From the NCBI GenBank assembly GCA_963798805.1, contig CAWCVC010000002.1:434001-498000 (forward strand): a stretch of 64,000 nt of DNA, written 5' to 3'. The notes under the pieces were generated by a model. It saw only the letters and a program-made list of their open reading frames with translations, did not search any database and had not been told where the DNA came from. Made by a program: the position numbers and the translations under genes. This document shows positions 63,013 to 64,000 of this stretch, piece by piece. Origin of the DNA: CAVZCK01 sp963798805. Its GTDB lineage: Bacteria; Pseudomonadota; Alphaproteobacteria; Rhizobiales; Rhodomicrobiaceae. Position 1 is the stretch's first letter, and every line of letters starts with the position of its first letter.

Positions 63013-63842
63013 TTCACCTTCGCCTTGAAATATTGCGCCTGCCGCGCATGGGCGGAGGCGACCCGATCGATCGCTTCGCTGAGCGCCTTGTCGAAAGTCA
63101 CGCCGCTCACCTTCCATTTCGCATAGGCATGATCGCCCGCTACGACGAACTGGCCATTCCAATAGGCGTTGCCGTCGAACTCAAGCGTTCCGTAGAGCAC
63201 GGCATTGGCGCCGAGCTTCTGCGATGCGTCCAAGAGCGCGCCCCAATTGCGTTTCAGGATGTTGTGATAGGTCACGCTGTCCTGCTTTTCCGGCGGAAAA
63301 ACGATTGGAATTCCGCGCCGCTGCGAGGCCTCTTTCAGCACCTCGCGCTGGCCGTAGCCGTCATCGCCGTCACGCGACAGGATGTATTTGCCGCTGCCTT
63401 GGCTGACACCGAGCCAGATCGCGACGGTCGGCCGCCGCCCCTGCCATTTTTTCAAGCCCGCGTCCTTCAGCGCCTTGTCGAACTTTTCCGGATCGAAGCT
63501 CATCCGCAGATAATAGGGCCGGTCGCGCGTGCCTTGCTCGTCATGCACCGGGATGCCCTTCATCCGGTCTTCATAGCTGTAATCGGCGATGAGCTGCGCC
63601 GACTTGGCGGTGACCTCCTTGGCGGACCTGGTGCCGGCGAGCTTCGGCTGGCCGGTCAGCTTGATGAGCACCTCCTGGGCTCCGGTGCGAAAACCTTCGA
63701 GCCGCTCCGGCTCGCGCCGTCCCGTGACGATGGTCTCGGCCTTGTAAAGCGCATCTGGCGTCTGAGCCGGTTGCGCTCCGGCGGGCAGGGCAGACAGAAA
63801 GAGGATGATGGCGGCAGTTGCGACGCGGTGGGTCTTCTCCAT
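63009..63842 (-). CDS. DUF2066 protein, exported
   Basis: A 277-residue protein with a signal peptide (VATAAIILFLSALPAGAQPA) followed by a DUF2066-type domain: FRTGAQEVLIKLTGQPKLAG, the YYLRMSFDPEKFDKALKDAG segment, and RRPTVAIWLGVSQGSGKYIL. The family is periplasmic and of unknown function. GGAG lies 12 nt before the ATG. It is the first gene of a two-gene unit with RNase T2. Confidence 0.85.
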   Translation of the reverse strand: MEKTHRVATAAIILFLSALPAGAQPAQTPDALYKAETIVTGRREPERLEGFRTGAQEVLIKLTGQPKLAGTRSAKEVTAKSAQLIADYSYEDRMKGIPVHDEQGTRDRPYYLRMSFDPEKFDKALKDAGLKKWQGRRPTVAIWLGVSQGSGKYILSRDGDDGYGQREVLKEASQRRGIPIVFPPEKQDSVTYHNILKRNWGALLDASQKLGANAVLYGTLEFDGNAYWNGQFVVAGDHAYAKWKVSGVTFDKALSEAIDRVASAHARQAQYFKAKVK

Positions 63843-63936
63843 GGTGTTTCTTCGCTCCCTCGGCGGCCTGCGCGGCTATTGCAAATCTTTAGAGGGCGCC
63901 GTCGGGCCGCCGCCTCGCTCAGCACCGGATGTGGGC

Positions 63937-64000
63937 TAGTGTCCGTTCGCATCCCTTCGCGGCAGGCCCTTTTGCGAACGTTAGAACCAAAGGGACACTA
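63937..64000. repeat. Inverted-repeat element at the window edge
   Basis: TAGTGTCC (63937-63944) pairs with GGACACTA (63993-64000), and inside it GTTCGCA (63945-63951) pairs with TGCGAAC (63973-63979). The two halves are asymmetric by about 13 nt on the right. The left end reads CTAG, like the element at 44705. It may be complete or may continue past the window. Confidence 0.65.

Noticed and set aside
1..64000. CRISPR array, prophage, integrase or intact insertion sequence
   Set aside because: No regularly spaced repeats, phage structural genes, transposase or integrase frames were found on either strand.

Overview
The window looks like a chromosomal segment of a high-GC alphaproteobacterium of the Hyphomicrobiales (Rhizobiales). 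The left edge pairs a ChvI-type response regulator divergently with pckA, a neighbourhood known from rhizobia. dapD, periplasmic binding-protein genes in abundance, an Omp25/31-like barrel and several GTG/TTG starts preceded by good Shine-Dalgarno sites fit the same group. The species cannot be named from this sequence alone.

Layout. 0-8.3 kb: chvI (cut by the window edge), a HugZ-like protein, pckA, a GT39/ArnT-like glycosyltransferase, dapD, a HAD phosphatase and a small two-gene unit of unknown function. 8.3-11.7 kb: a DUF3604 protein and an outer-membrane barrel. 12-25.8 kb: two converging catabolic operons. The plus-strand one (LysR divergent; TPP enzyme, NMT1/TauABC-like ABC transporter, aldehyde dehydrogenase, 4,5-dihydroxyphthalate-decarboxylase-like protein) meets a minus-strand one (TAT-exported SMP-30 lactonase, PQQ alcohol dehydrogenase with a lanthanide-type active site, cytochrome c, MxaJ-like binding protein, class II aldolase/decarboxylase). 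26.4-33.8 kb: a complete peptide/opine-type ABC importer and an amidohydrolase. 34-40.4 kb: four binding-protein genes of several transporter families with no membrane subunits beside them, including a LysM-SBP protein, a two-domain SBP fusion and a frameshifted DctP. 40.4-44.6 kb: two divergent dynamin-family GTPases and a single-pass membrane protein. 44.6-47.7 kb: decaying DNA with a MITE-like inverted repeat, a histidine-kinase pseudogene and an epoxide-hydrolase pseudogene. 47.8-58.5 kb: a TetR/membrane-protein pair with visible operators, dusA, an ICMT-like methyltransferase, proline iminopeptidase, and a sodium/solute symporter with its small subunit next to a CrbR/CrbS-type two-component system. 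58.7-64 kb: a CAU-anticodon tRNA, mtnA plus a class II aldolase (methylthioadenosine salvage), a pteridine-reductase-like SDR, and an overlapping DUF2066/RNase T2 pair.

Functional themes are uptake and oxidation of small organic acids and alcohols, and control of gluconeogenic carbon flow (ChvI, PckA, CrbS/R). Five copies of a dispersed palindromic repeat sit between genes, and one has been read into the 3' end of a coding sequence. The least explained parts are the dynamin pair with the adjacent orphan periplasmic receptors, and the PQQ dehydrogenase that carries the lanthanide aspartate but lacks the vicinal cysteines.
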